Shown here: piece after piece, positions 24,148-33,038 of the stretch
Layout: every line of letters starts with the position of its first letter
Position numbering within the stretch: position 1 is the first letter of the stretch
NCBI GenBank assembly: GCA_944392525.1
Contig: CALXXB010000007.1
Span: 1 to 40,498 of the forward strand
Origin: an uncultured Clostridia bacterium
GTDB lineage: Bacteria; Bacillota_A; Clostridia; TANB77; CAG-508
Direction: 5' to 3'
DNA: 40,498 nucleotides
Program-made: the position numbers and the translations under genes
Notes under the pieces: generated by a model
Databases searched by the model: none
The model's input: the letters and a program-made list of their open reading frames with translations, nothing else
Told to the model about the DNA's origin: nothing

Positions 24148-25887
24148 ATGAACGATAAAATAGTAATAAAAGGTGCAAAAGAACATAATTTAAAAAATAT
24201 AAGCTTAGAAATACCAAGAGATAAATTAGTAGTAATAACAGGGCTTTCAGGTTCTGGAAAATCTAGTTTAGCATTTGATACATTATATGCAGAAGGGCAA
24301 AGAAGATATGTTGAAAGTTTATCTTCATATGCAAGACAATTTTTGGGACTAATGGAAAAACCAAATGTTGAAAGAATAGATGGTTTATCTCCAGCTATAT
24401 CAATTGACCAAAAAACAACATCTAAAAATCCTCGTTCTACAGTAGGAACAGTAACAGAAATATATGACTATATTCGTTTATTATATGCTAGAATTGGTGT
24501 TCCTTATTGTCCTAATTGTGGTAAAAAAATAGAAAAACAAAGTATAGATCAGATAATAGATAATATAATGAGCTTGCCAGAAGGAACTAAGATACAAGTA
24601 TTGGCACCAGTAGTTAGAGGACGTAAAGGAGAATATACAAAACAGCTAGAAGGATATCAAAAAGAAGGATTTGTAAGAGTCAGAATTGATGGTGAAAACT
24701 ATGAATTATCTGATGATATAGAATTAGATAGAAAGAAAAAACATAATATTGAACTAGTAGTAGATAGATTGGTAATAAAACCAGACATTATAAGTAGATT
24801 GACAGAGTCTGTAGAAATAGCTCTAAAGCATGCAGATAAACTTGTCTTAATAGATGTAGTGGGCAATAAGCCTATATTGTATAGTTGTAATTATGCATGC
24901 CCTGACTGTGGATTTAGTTTCCCAGAGCTTACACCTAGAATGTTTTCATTTAATAATCCTTTTGGTGCATGTCCAGTTTGTACAGGTATAGGATATTTAA
25001 TGAAAATGGATGAGGATTTGATAGTACCTGATAAAAATAAAACTTTATATGATGGAATAAAAGCATTTGGCTCTAGTACTATGAAAAAAGGAGATACAAT
25101 GGCAAAAATGTATTTTGAGTCAATAGGAAAACATTATGGAATAGATATAAGAAACAAGAAAATAAAAGACTTGCCACGTTGGTTTATGGAAAAAATTCTT
25201 TATGGTACAGGAGACGAAGAAATTGACTTTGAATATGAATCTTATGCAGGTGTAAGAAAATTCACAGCACCATTTGAGGGAGTACTTCCAACTTTAGATA
25301 GACGTCATAATGAAACAAAGTCACAAGGAATGAGAGATTTTTATGAGATGTATATGACAAATTCAGAATGTTATGCTTGTCATGGTGCAAGATTAAAACC
25401 AGAGATTTTGTCTATCAAAGTGGGAGATAAAAATATTAATGAGTTAACAGCTATGTCAATCACCAAGATAAAGGATTATTTAAATAATTTGGAATTAAAC
25501 AAAACACAGGCTATGATTTCAGAAATGATTTTGAAAGAAATAGACCAAAGATTACAATTTTTAATAGATGTAGGACTAGAATATTTAACATTATCTAGAA
25601 ATGCAGGAACATTATCAGGAGGAGAAGCACAGAGAATACGTCTTGCTACACAAATTGGTTCAGGACTAACTGGTGTTCTTTATATATTAGATGAGCCAAG
25701 TATTGGTCTTCATCAAAGAGATAATGATAAACTTTTAGCTACATTGAAAAAACTAAGAGACCTAGGAAATACTTTACTTGTTGTTGAACATGATGAAGAT
25801 ACTATGTATGCAGCAGATCAAATAATTGATATTGGTCCAGGAGCAGGAACACATGGTGGAAGAGTTATGGCTCAGCGGTACTGCTGA
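24148..25887 (+). CDS. uvrA: UvrA, N-terminal part (frameshifted)
   Basis: UvrA is the damage-recognition ATPase of nucleotide excision repair. This part holds 579 residues: the first Walker A (GLSGSGKSS, near 32-40), the UvrB-binding region with CPNCGKK, the Cys motif [16 protein letters not shown], and the first ATPase signature [18 protein letters not shown] with [13 protein letters not shown]. After GGRVMAQ the frame runs to a TGA at 25885, whereas the family continues with GT-EEV, found in the +1 frame from 25877. One extra base near 25876 explains this. The start ATG 24148 follows GGGGTGAAAAG. It may be a true mutation or an assembly error. Confidence 0.9.
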   Translation: MNDKIVIKGAKEHNLKNISLEIPRDKLVVITGLSGSGKSSLAFDTLYAEGQRRYVESLSSYARQFLGLMEKPNVERIDGLSPAISIDQKTTSKNPRSTVGTVTEIYDYIRLLYARIGVPYCPNCGKKIEKQSIDQIIDNIMSLPEGTKIQVLAPVVRGRKGEYTKQLEGYQKEGFVRVRIDGENYELSDDIELDRKKKHNIELVVDRLVIKPDIISRLTESVEIALKHADKLVLIDVVGNKPILYSCNYACPDCGFSFPELTPRMFSFNNPFGACPVCTGIGYLMKMDEDLIVPDKNKTLYDGIKAFGSSTMKKGDTMAKMYFESIGKHYGIDIRNKKIKDLPRWFMEKILYGTGDEEIDFEYESYAGVRKFTAPFEGVLPTLDRRHNETKSQGMRDFYEMYMTNSECYACHGARLKPEILSIKVGDKNINELTAMSITKIKDYLNNLELNKTQAMISEMILKEIDQRLQFLIDVGLEYLTLSRNAGTLSGGEAQRIRLATQIGSGLTGVLYILDEPSIGLHQRDNDKLLATLKKLRDLGNTLLVVEHDEDTMYAADQIIDIGPGAGTHGGRVMAQRYC

Positions 25888-26980
25888 AGAAGTAAAAAAG
25901 GTGGAAGACTCTGTAACAGGACAATATTTAAGTGGAAGAAAGAAAATACCAGTACCTAAAAAGAGAAGAAAAACATTAAAAACAAAAGTAATTGAGGTAC
26001 AAGGAGCTACTGAAAATAATTTAAAAAATATTAGTGTCAAATTTCCACTAGGGGTATTTAACTGTGTAACAGGCGTATCAGGTTCAGGAAAATCAACACT
26101 TGTAAATGAAGTTTTATATAAAACAATTGCAAAAGAATTAAATGGTTCTAATGAAAAGCCGGGTAAATGTAAAGGCGTTAAAGGTCTACAAAACATAGAT
26201 AAGATAATAAATATCGACCAATCTCCTATCGGAAGAACTCCACGTTCTAATCCAGCAACTTACACAGGAGTATTTGATTTAATAAGAGATATATTTGCAG
26301 CTACTGAAGAGGCAAAATTAAGAGGTTATCAAAAAGGAAGATTTAGTTTTAATGTAGCTGGTGGTAGATGCGAAAGTTGTAATGGCGATGGAGTTCATAA
26401 AATAGAAATGCATTTCTTACCTGATATATATGTGCCTTGTGAAGTTTGTAAAGGAAAACGTTATAATCGTGAGACATTAGAGGTTAAATATAAAGGTAAA
26501 AATATTGCAGATGTATTAGATATGACAGTGGAAGACGCTTTGAAGTTCTTTGATAAGTTACCTAAAATAAAAAATAAGATTCAAACTTTATATGATGTGG
26601 GATTAGGTTATATTAAACTAGGACAACCTTCTACAACATTATCAGGAGGAGAGGCACAAAGAGTTAAACTTGCAACTGAATTATCAAAAAGAGCTACAGG
26701 AAAAACTTTATATATATTAGACGAACCAACAACTGGTCTTCATATTGCAGATGTTCATAAATTAGTGAATATTTTACAAAGGTTAGTTGATACAGGTAAT
26801 ACTATTATAGTAATTGAACATAATTTAGATTTAATTAAAACTTGTGATCATATTATTGATTTGGGACCAGAAGGTGGAGATAATGGCGGAGAAGTAGTTG
26901 CTGTAGGAACTCCTGAACAAATTTGTAAGAATGAGAGAAGTTATACAGGAAAATTCTTGAAAAAATATTTAGAACAATAA
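25826..26980 (+). CDS. uvrA: UvrA, C-terminal part (frameshifted)
   Basis: This frame carries the rest of UvrA; homologous sequence begins at about 25877 ([20 protein letters not shown]). It contains the second Walker A ([11 protein letters not shown]), the zinc finger around CESCNGDG and [16 protein letters not shown], and the second signature [18 protein letters not shown]. Walker B with LDEPTTGLH follows, then the final VIEHNLD and [13 protein letters not shown]. Both halves together would give about 943 residues, the normal length. No ribosome binding site precedes 25826, so independent translation is doubtful. Confidence 0.88.
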   Translation: MILVQEQEHMVEELWLSGTAEEVKKVEDSVTGQYLSGRKKIPVPKKRRKTLKTKVIEVQGATENNLKNISVKFPLGVFNCVTGVSGSGKSTLVNEVLYKTIAKELNGSNEKPGKCKGVKGLQNIDKIINIDQSPIGRTPRSNPATYTGVFDLIRDIFAATEEAKLRGYQKGRFSFNVAGGRCESCNGDGVHKIEMHFLPDIYVPCEVCKGKRYNRETLEVKYKGKNIADVLDMTVEDALKFFDKLPKIKNKIQTLYDVGLGYIKLGQPSTTLSGGEAQRVKLATELSKRATGKTLYILDEPTTGLHIADVHKLVNILQRLVDTGNTIIVIEHNLDLIKTCDHIIDLGPEGGDNGGEVVAVGTPEQICKNERSYTGKFLKKYLEQ

Positions 26981-26986
26981 GAATAT

Positions 26987-27020
26987 AAAGGTAATTACTA
27001 AAAGTAATTACCTTTTATTT
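26987..27020 (+). terminator. uvrA terminator
   Basis: AAAGGTAATTACT (26987-26999) pairs with AGTAATTACCTTT (27003-27015) and is followed by T-rich sequence. Confidence 0.9.
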
Positions 27021-27030
27021 ATATATCTTC

Positions 27031-27059
27031 TTGAAAAATATATAAAAATGTGATAAAAT
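27031..27059 (+). promoter_or_regulatory. Promoter of the double-HTH protein gene
   Basis: TTGAAA (27031-27036) and TAAAAT (27054-27059), the latter preceded by TGA, are 17 bases apart. Confidence 0.55.
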
Positions 27060-27088
27060 AATTATGTTAATCTAAAGGAGATGAGTTA

Positions 27089-28021
27089 ATGGATAACTAT
27101 ATAATAAAAGAATATATGGATTCAAATTCTGAAAGAAAATTAAAAAGAAAAGTAAGAAGACATGATGTAGATTCTAAAAGAAGGGCAAGTGTAATAGAAA
27201 TATTTGAACAATCAAATGGTCTTATAGGACCTGAAGAAATAGCAGATGCCTTAGATATTGATTTAAAATTAGTAAAGAGCTATTTAGGTAAAACAAGAAT
27301 ACAAAGATATGAAAGATTAAGAGCAGGTGAAGACATAGTAGATGATGAAAAAGAAACTAAAGTTAAACATGAAAAACCTCAAGTTTCTGATACACCAGTT
27401 GGACAATCAAAAAAGTTAACTCCACGTAGAGTAGAAAAATTGGCTGATGAAAGAAATGCAAGGATAATGGCTATGCACGCAGAAGGATTAAGCATTGAAG
27501 AAATAGCAAAAAAAGAAAAGTTAACACAAGACCAAGCAAAAGAAATTTTCTTATCATTAGGATTAAGTTTGTATACGAGAGAGGAACTTTTAGAAATGAG
27601 AAAGCGAGAAGAAGAAGAAAGAAAAAGTAGAGAAGAGGCAGAAAGGCTAGAAAGAAAAAGAAGCAGACAAAGAAGATGGATTAGAAATAAAAGAGCAAGA
27701 ATTAAAGCTGAGAAACAAAGACAAGAAGAAGAGAAAAAAAGAGAAGAAGCGACAGGAGTTGTGCTAATAAGAAATTTTGAAGACTTAAAGAGAGCTATGA
27801 GACTTCTTTTACAACAAGGTAAATCAAAGCAAGCGATAGAACTTGGAGAACACTTCTTGGAAGAAGATGATATTTTAAGTGGTGAAGAAAAATCAAAATT
27901 ATTTTTATCAATAGAAGAATTGAGAGAAATAAAAGAAGCATATCAGAGAAGAGAAAGAAGAGAAAAGAGAGGATCAGAAGTTCAAAGAAATGGTGAAGAT
28001 GAGCAAATAGAAGAAAAATAA
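27089..28021 (+). CDS. Unknown protein with two HTH-like segments and a coiled coil
   Basis: I do not recognise this 310-residue, highly charged protein. It has a basic N terminus (RKLKRKVRRHD) and a helix-turn-helix-like segment at about 30-65 (GPEEIADALDIDLKLVKSYLG). A second such segment is at about 123-158 (MHAEGLSIEEIAKKEKLTQD). A long Glu/Arg/Lys coiled coil follows at about 165-225 and a C-terminal helical part (NFEDLKRAMRLLLQQGKSKQ). There is no membrane helix. AAAGGAGATG precedes the start. It may be a DNA-binding or nucleoid protein, but no family name can be given. It is monocistronic between uvrA and gpr. Confidence 0.8.
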   Translation: MDNYIIKEYMDSNSERKLKRKVRRHDVDSKRRASVIEIFEQSNGLIGPEEIADALDIDLKLVKSYLGKTRIQRYERLRAGEDIVDDEKETKVKHEKPQVSDTPVGQSKKLTPRRVEKLADERNARIMAMHAEGLSIEEIAKKEKLTQDQAKEIFLSLGLSLYTREELLEMRKREEEERKSREEAERLERKRSRQRRWIRNKRARIKAEKQRQEEEKKREEATGVVLIRNFEDLKRAMRLLLQQGKSKQAIELGEHFLEEDDILSGEEKSKLFLSIEELREIKEAYQRRERREKRGSEVQRNGEDEQIEEK

Positions 28022-28033
28022 ATAAGATAATAG

Positions 28034-28081
28034 AAAGAAAATATTTTTAATTAAATTATTAAAAATATTTTCTTTTATTTT
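28034..28081 (+). terminator. Terminator before gpr
   Basis: A long A+T stem (28034-28050 with 28059-28075) is followed by TTATTTTG. It ends the double-HTH gene. Confidence 0.8.
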
Positions 28082-28132
28082 GTATAAAAAATATGAAAAT
28101 ATAAAAAACTAAAGAAAAATGGAGGGATTTTA

Positions 28133-29068
28133 ATGTATAATTTTAGAACTGATTTAGCAACTGAAAGAAGAGATATTTATCAAAAAGCAAGTAAACAAGA
28201 AGGAGAAATTGATGGAATTGAAAGTACAAAGGAAGAAGTAAATGAGAATATAAAAGTAGAAAGAGTAAAGATAACAAATGAAAACGGAGAAAAAGCAATA
28301 GGAAAACCAGTAGGAAATTATATTACAATAGATATAAAAAAATTAAAAATAGCACAAGAAGAAGAAATAGAACAAGCTGCAAATACTTTATCAAATGAAT
28401 TAAAGAAAATTTTAGATGAGCATGTAGATAAACAAGGAGAAATTTTAGTTGTAGGACTTGGAAACATTTATGTGACCCCAGATAGTTTGGGGCCAAAAGT
28501 AATTAATGAAATAGATGTAACAAGACATATTATAAATTATTTGCCACAGTATGTAGAAGAAGGAACAAGAATGGTAAGTGCTATTGCACCAGGAGTTCTA
28601 GGAACAACAGGAATAGAAACAGTTGAGATTTTAAAGGGAATAGTAGATAATATTCATCCAAAACTTGTAATAGTAATAGATGCTTTAGCATCTAGAAGTA
28701 TAGAAAGAATTAGTAGCACAGTACAATTGTCAGATACAGGGATAGTGCCAGGAGCAGGTGTTGGAAATACAAGAAGTGAAATAAGTATAAAAACATTAGG
28801 AATACCAGTAATTGCGATTGGAATACCAACTGTTGTAGAAACAGCAGTCTTAGTAAATGATAGTTTAGATTTATTCATAGAAAAGTTACAAGATGAAGCA
28901 AAGTCAAATGATTATTTAAATAAATTAAAAGAAGAAGATAATTATGAAGAAATAAAAGAAGCTCTAGTTCCAAAAGATTATAATTTAATTGTTACGCCAA
29001 AGGAAATAGATGAATTAATAGAAAATATGAAGGATATAGTAGCAATTGGTATAAATAATAGTTTGTAG
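28133..29068 (+). CDS. gpr: Germination protease GPR
   Basis: GPR degrades small acid-soluble spore proteins at germination and is made as a zymogen in the forespore. The 311-residue sequence begins FRTDLATERRD, the region where the propeptide is cut in the family. It carries the conserved VVGLGNIYVTPDSLGPKVI, MVSAIAPGVLGTTGIET and VIDALASRSIERI (aspartic-type A25 family), followed by PGAGVGNTRSEI and GIPTVVETAVL. AATGGAGGG precedes the start. I see no convincing sigma-G promoter. In many clostridia spoIIP follows gpr; here a tiny AC-repeat unit and a pilin-like gene do. Confidence 0.95.
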   Translation: MYNFRTDLATERRDIYQKASKQEGEIDGIESTKEEVNENIKVERVKITNENGEKAIGKPVGNYITIDIKKLKIAQEEEIEQAANTLSNELKKILDEHVDKQGEILVVGLGNIYVTPDSLGPKVINEIDVTRHIINYLPQYVEEGTRMVSAIAPGVLGTTGIETVEILKGIVDNIHPKLVIVIDALASRSIERISSTVQLSDTGIVPGAGVGNTRSEISIKTLGIPVIAIGIPTVVETAVLVNDSLDLFIEKLQDEAKSNDYLNKLKEEDNYEEIKEALVPKDYNLIVTPKEIDELIENMKDIVAIGINNSL

Positions 29069-29074
29069 AAAATA

Positions 29075-29101
29075 TTGACAAAATAAGAATAATGATATAA
29101 T
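29075..29101 (+). promoter_or_regulatory. Promoter of the AC-repeat unit
   Basis: TTGACA (29075-29080) and TATAAT (29096-29101) preceded by TGA (extended -10) start right after the gpr stop. The spacing is 15, or 17 if TAATAT at 29098 is used. Confidence 0.6.
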
Positions 29102-29137
29102 ATTTAATAGTAAAAACTAAAGAAAAGAGGAACAAAA

Positions 29138-29200
29138 ATGAAAAAAGTAGAGCTTGTAAGCCTTGAGGCTGTACACACACACACACACACACACAAGTAG
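29138..29200 (+). CDS. Tiny ORF containing an (AC)n tract, possibly phase-variable
   Basis: An ATG behind AAAGAGGAAC opens a 20-residue frame, MKKVELVSLEAV followed by His-Thr repeats and Lys. It is too short for routine gene calling. The repeats come from an (AC)11 tract. If the tract had 9 or 12 units the frame would run on through SRPLVNKNIIDIDIKDSDKT to a TAA at 29256-29258, giving 40 residues at 12 units. A promoter lies before it and a terminator hairpin begins at 29250, overlapping that distal stop. I do not recognise the peptide; it could also be the remnant of a larger gene. Confidence 0.4.
   Translation: MKKVELVSLEAVHTHTHTHK
29173..29195 (+). repeat. Dinucleotide microsatellite (AC)11
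   Basis: Eleven uninterrupted AC units plus a final A lie inside the tiny ORF. Such tracts are rare in A+T-rich clostridial DNA and are prone to slippage during replication. Confidence 0.95.
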
Positions 29201-29249
29201 ACCATTAGTAAATAAAAATATAATAGATATAGATATAAAAGATAGTGAT

Positions 29250-29286
29250 AAAACCTAAGTTTTAGGTTTTGTTGCTGTCTTTTTTG
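29250..29286 (+). terminator. Terminator of the AC-repeat unit
   Basis: AAAACCTAA (29250-29258) pairs perfectly with TTAGGTTTT (29262-29270) around GTT; a T-run follows at 29280. The left arm contains the distal stop codon. Confidence 0.75.
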
Positions 29287-29339
29287 TGTTCAAAAGTTAT
29301 TAATTTTAAAAGGTATAAAAGAAATTGAAGGAGGAAGAA

Positions 29340-30557
29340 ATGAAAGAAATATTAAAATATAAAAAAGGAATTACACTTATAGCATTAGTAGTAACTATCA
29401 TAGTTCTTTTAATACTAGCTGGTGTTTCAATATCTATGTTAACAGGAAGTAATGGTATTTTAACACAAGCACAAACAGCAAAAGAGAAAACAGAAATAGC
29501 TTCAGAAGAAGAGGCTGTACAGTTAACAATGATAAATAAAGAAATGACAGATGACGAAAAGTATGATATAGGAAGGAAGTTATATAGTAGAACTGTAACT
29601 AATGGAAATAGGTGGAGTATAATAATAACGAAAGACCCTAGAATATCTTATGGAGATAATTGGAGATATATAGGAAAAGGAACTGATTTATCAGATTATG
29701 GAGTAACTCAATATAATTGGCTATATAATGATGAAACAGGAGAAATATTAAGATTAGAGGATGATAATTATATAGAGTTAGCATATGGAAGTAATCTAGC
29801 AGTAACAGAGGGGTTAGTGTTTAACTTAGACCCATTAAACATGGAAGATGAAGAGTCTTGGGGAGATGCTAAGTTATATGGATTTAGTGGAACAGAGACA
29901 GATGAAGATGGAAATGTAATAAGTGGATTCTCAGGAAGTGATTTCAATTTTGATGGAGTAGATGATTATATAGAGATAAATTCTGATGCTGATTTTTCTG
30001 AGGATGGAATAACAATAGAAACGTATGGAGTTTTAAATGAGAATAGTTTTTTGTTAGGAGAAGTTTATAAAGGACCAAGAGAAGGAACAAATGAAGCATT
30101 TAAATACGGAGTTGGTAATCAACCTTGCTTTTCAGAACTTCAAAATGTATATTTTCAGGTATCCGGTACTTTTTATCAAGGAATATCCACAGGGACTAAT
30201 TATCAATGTCGATATGCCTCAAATGATTTCCATATACCTCTTAATGATGATATATATCAAGGAGAAGCATATGTTACTTTTTCATTAAAAGACGATGGTT
30301 CATTTTTTATCTTATTAGATGGGAAAAAGGTTGTTGAAGATAAATTTAATTCGGATTATGTAGGGCATTATAAGGAATATTTAGCAAATAAAAACTATCC
30401 AATAATTATAGGAGCCAGTTCTATTGGTGAAGGTTTATTTAATATAAAAATGAAGACATATGCTATAAGAATATATAATAAAACACTAACAGAGGAAGAA
30501 GCTTATGGTAATTATGAAAAAACAGTAGCAAGTAGAGCTTTGTTTGAAAGTGAATAA
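29340..30557 (+). CDS. Pilin-like protein with LamG/concanavalin-type domain
   Basis: This 405-residue protein has a short basic leader and a type IV pilin-like N terminus, KKGITLIALVVTIIVLLILA. Prepilin peptidase would cut after the Gly, although the usual Glu at position +5 is absent. The remainder is extracellular. After an Asp/Glu-rich linker, FDGVDDYIEINSDADF starts a LamG-like jelly-roll ending in MKTYAIRIYNKTLTEEEA. GGAGG precedes the ATG at 29340. Pilus assembly genes are not in the window. It is likely a surface or pseudopilin adhesin; LamG domains often bind glycans, but the ligand is unknown. Confidence 0.8.
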   Translation: MKEILKYKKGITLIALVVTIIVLLILAGVSISMLTGSNGILTQAQTAKEKTEIASEEEAVQLTMINKEMTDDEKYDIGRKLYSRTVTNGNRWSIIITKDPRISYGDNWRYIGKGTDLSDYGVTQYNWLYNDETGEILRLEDDNYIELAYGSNLAVTEGLVFNLDPLNMEDEESWGDAKLYGFSGTETDEDGNVISGFSGSDFNFDGVDDYIEINSDADFSEDGITIETYGVLNENSFLLGEVYKGPREGTNEAFKYGVGNQPCFSELQNVYFQVSGTFYQGISTGTNYQCRYASNDFHIPLNDDIYQGEAYVTFSLKDDGSFFILLDGKKVVEDKFNSDYVGHYKEYLANKNYPIIIGASSIGEGLFNIKMKTYAIRIYNKTLTEEEAYGNYEKTVASRALFESE

Positions 30558-30607
30558 AATAGTAAAAGCTTGTTAAGGGAAAAATTAGCAAGCTTTTACT
30601 ATTTTTT
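30558..30607 (+). terminator. Terminator after the LamG pilin-like gene
   Basis: A perfect 15-bp stem (30558-30572 with 30589-30603) around a 16-base loop is followed by a T-run. Confidence 0.9.
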
Positions 30608-30688
30608 AAATAAAAGTAAAAATATATTGATTTTCATTGATATTAGAAATATAATAAAAAAGAAAATAAAATAAAAAGGGAAAATAAA

Positions 30689-31159
30689 ATGGGGAAATTA
30701 ATAGAAGAAATAAGAAGAGAAAAAAGAGCAGAAGAAAAAAGAAAGAAAAATGAGAAAGAAAATTTAGAAAATAAAAAAGGAATAGAAGAATTATTAGTAG
30801 AATTGAGGACTAAAAAAGGTTTATCTAGAATAGAACTATTAGAAAAATTAGAAAATAGTAACCTTACAGAAAAAGATATAAAAAAATGGGAGATAGGATT
30901 GAGTTATCCTGATTTGGATACAATTTATAAATTATCAGAAATATATAGAATTCCGAGTACAGAATTTGTAAAAGCCAAAAATAATAGTTATGAAAATGGA
31001 TTAGCTGGAATAAATAAAAAAATCATAAGATGGTTCGTATATACGTTAAATGTATCTTTTTATATTGCAACGATACTTACTATTATTTTTTATGCTACTG
31101 CGCTTATATTTGCTTTGTGGTTTTTTGTATCAATAGCATCTCAAGTAAAAGGTGCATAA
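30689..31159 (+). CDS. Membrane-anchored HTH (XRE-like) protein
   Basis: This 156-residue protein has a very charged N-terminal helix (about 1-30), then an XRE-type helix-turn-helix fold (about 32-90). The fold includes ELLVELRTKKGLSRIELLEK, KKWEIGLSYPDLDTIYKLSE and a C-terminal YRIPSTEF. One or two hydrophobic helices lie at about 112-150. The recognition region is less regular than in true repressors, so DNA binding is an inference. AAAAGGGAAAAT precedes the ATG. It lies between the LamG pilin-like gene and an anchored extracellular protein. Confidence 0.7.
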   Translation: MGKLIEEIRREKRAEEKRKKNEKENLENKKGIEELLVELRTKKGLSRIELLEKLENSNLTEKDIKKWEIGLSYPDLDTIYKLSEIYRIPSTEFVKAKNNSYENGLAGINKKIIRWFVYTLNVSFYIATILTIIFYATALIFALWFFVSIASQVKGA

Positions 31160-31262
31160 AAAATAAATTTAAATGAAGAAAAAAGTAAAAAAATATTGAA
31201 AAAATAGAATTGTTAATATATAATCTAAATATAGTAATAGAAAATGTAAGGAGAGAGTGCAT

Positions 31263-32000
31263 ATGGAAGAGAAAAATAAAGATTTGAAAGAAGAAAACAA
31301 GAAAGTAGAGACTAAGAAAGAAACAAAAAATGACGAACCAAAATTTAAAAAAGTAGATAAAAAAGAAGCAAAGAAAGAGGTAAAAAAAGACAATAAAAAG
31401 GAAAATAAGCAAGGAACGACTAAGAAAACAGCGTGGATAACAACAGTTGTAACTGTAGTAGTTGTATTATTAGTTGCGGCATTATTAACAGTAATGATAG
31501 TAACATCAAGTGCACCTAAAAAATCATTAGATGCTTTTCTTACTAATTTAAAAGCAGGAGATTTTGAAAAAGCACAAGAATATCTAAGTGGAGACTTTAC
31601 TCTTTCTACAGATGACTTAGATCAAGAAACTCAAAAATTATTATTTAATAAATTAAATTGGGAAATAGGTAATGTAACAGAGAATGATGATAATACAGCA
31701 ACTATTGAGGTAAAAATAACAACAAAAGATTTCCAAACAATTGTAAATAATTATATGCAAAAAGCTTTAGAAGCAGTAAAAGGAGCAATCACAGGCTCAG
31801 GAAGTGATGAGAGTTTCTCAAGTGCAGATTTTGAAAAATATTTTATAGAAGAACTTCAAAATGAAGATATACAAACAACAACAATAAATACAACAGTAAA
31901 TGCTATTAAAGATGGTAAAGATTGGAAAATAGTTTCTGATGATTCTTTAGTTAATGCATTACTTCCAGGATTACAAGAAACAGTAAATTCATTATCATAA
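31263..32000 (+). CDS. Lys/Glu-rich anchored extracellular protein
   Basis: This 245-residue protein has a very Lys/Glu-rich cytoplasmic N terminus (about 1-55), one membrane helix (about 57-82; TVVTVVVVLLVAALLTVMIV) and an extracellular domain. The first part of that domain, KKSLDAFLTNLKAGDFEKAQ followed by EYLSGD, resembles DUF4878/NTF2-like lipoprotein domains of clostridia. The ATG at 31263 has AAGGAG nine bases upstream; an in-frame GTG at 31257 is possible. Function unknown. Confidence 0.75.
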   Translation: MEEKNKDLKEENKKVETKKETKNDEPKFKKVDKKEAKKEVKKDNKKENKQGTTKKTAWITTVVTVVVVLLVAALLTVMIVTSSAPKKSLDAFLTNLKAGDFEKAQEYLSGDFTLSTDDLDQETQKLLFNKLNWEIGNVTENDDNTATIEVKITTKDFQTIVNNYMQKALEAVKGAITGSGSDESFSSADFEKYFIEELQNEDIQTTTINTTVNAIKDGKDWKIVSDDSLVNALLPGLQETVNSLS

Positions 32001-32005
32001 AAATA

Positions 32006-32038
32006 AAATCCCAATATCAAATGGTATTGGGATTTCTT
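32006..32038 (+). terminator. Bidirectional terminator overlapping the ytxC-like C terminus
   Basis: AAATCCCAATA (32006-32016) pairs perfectly with TATTGGGATTT (32025-32035). T-rich sequence lies on the right and A-rich on the left, so it can end both convergent genes. The right arm lies inside the last codons of the minus-strand gene. Confidence 0.85.
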
Positions 32039-32883
32039 TCTTCTTTAGATGTTTTATATAATCTACAAATATTACAATCTGTACATATACGAATTCTATT
32101 TTCAAATATAGATTGAAGCGTATTTATAAATTCATCTATATAATTATCTATTAAATGAATATATATTTTTTTAGGAAGAAGAGTTAATAAAGAATTTAAT
32201 GTGTAATCATTAGAAGAAAAAGAAATATCACTTAAATATTTAGTGTTTAAGCTATCTTGAGATATATCTATAATTTGTTTATTTTCATCTAATAAAATAG
32301 TATTTGAATTAGAGTAAACAACATGAACTATTTCACAATTAGAACTTTGCGAATTAATATATAACTTTAAAAGTGAAATAAATTCTAAATATTCTTTTTC
32401 TATAACATAACTATTAACTGCTTCAGTGACAATATCATCTAAAATATTAAAATAATTTTTTAATCTAAAATTTGTAAATCCTTTTAGATATAATTTCTTA
32501 TTATATTGTAAAAAATCATAAAAAGCAGAATAAAGAGCTTTAAATTTTTTATCAAAATTATTTGTAAAATTTTCAGCCATGATATCAAAACATATATTTG
32601 AAATATCTTTTCTTTCATTAATATCAAAATAAAAATAATTCTGTATTAGTAATTTATTTATAAAATCTTCTTCTAATTCATCAATTACAAGAAGAGATAG
32701 AATGCTTGATATTTTATCTAAAAATATATAATTGTTAGTACCTCTATAATGAATGATTACATTTTTATAATGTTTAAACTTTTGTACTGAAAAACAAATA
32801 TGATCCAATTCTAAATGCTTTAGTTCATTTAGTAGATATTCTATTAGATCAGAATTATTTGTTTTTATACATAATGATTTCAT
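32017..32883 (-). CDS. ytxC: YtxC-like putative sporulation protein
   Basis: This 288-residue soluble protein resembles the YtxC family, conserved in spore-formers and of unknown biochemical role. Visible family features are GFTNFRLKNYFNILDDIVTE, then VIEKEYLEFISLLKLY, a central VHVVYSNSNTILLDENK strand region, LLTLLPKKIYIHLID, and a C-terminal Cys motif RICTDCNIC. GAGAGGAGATTC precedes the start on the minus strand. It stands convergent to the preceding gene and is not linked to the sporulation operon at the left end. Confidence 0.8.
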   Translation of the reverse strand: MKSLCIKTNNSDLIEYLLNELKHLELDHICFSVQKFKHYKNVIIHYRGTNNYIFLDKISSILSLLVIDELEEDFINKLLIQNYFYFDINERKDISNICFDIMAENFTNNFDKKFKALYSAFYDFLQYNKKLYLKGFTNFRLKNYFNILDDIVTEAVNSYVIEKEYLEFISLLKLYINSQSSNCEIVHVVYSNSNTILLDENKQIIDISQDSLNTKYLSDISFSSNDYTLNSLLTLLPKKIYIHLIDNYIDEFINTLQSIFENRIRICTDCNICRLYKTSKEERNPNTI

Positions 32884-33002
32884 AAATAGAATCTCCTCTC
32901 TAAAAAATAGTATCTACTAAATGATTGAAACTTATACATTATAGTATGCGAAGCTTAAAAAAATGTAGCTTGTTCAAAAAATAAAGAAATTAGAAAATAA
33001 TA

Positions 33003-33038
33003 AAAATAAGATGAAGAAAAATCTTCATCTTATTTTTA
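33003..33038 (-). terminator. Terminator of the GH57 gene
   Basis: AAAATAAGATGAAG (33003-33016) pairs with CTTCATCTTATTTT (33023-33036). The stem overlaps the GH57 stop codon and is A/T flanked, so it may work in both directions. Confidence 0.8.

Noticed and set aside
32006..32035. Inverted repeat as a CRISPR or recombination repeat
   Set aside because: It occurs once, between convergent genes, with T-rich flanks: an ordinary shared terminator. No CRISPR array was found anywhere in the window.
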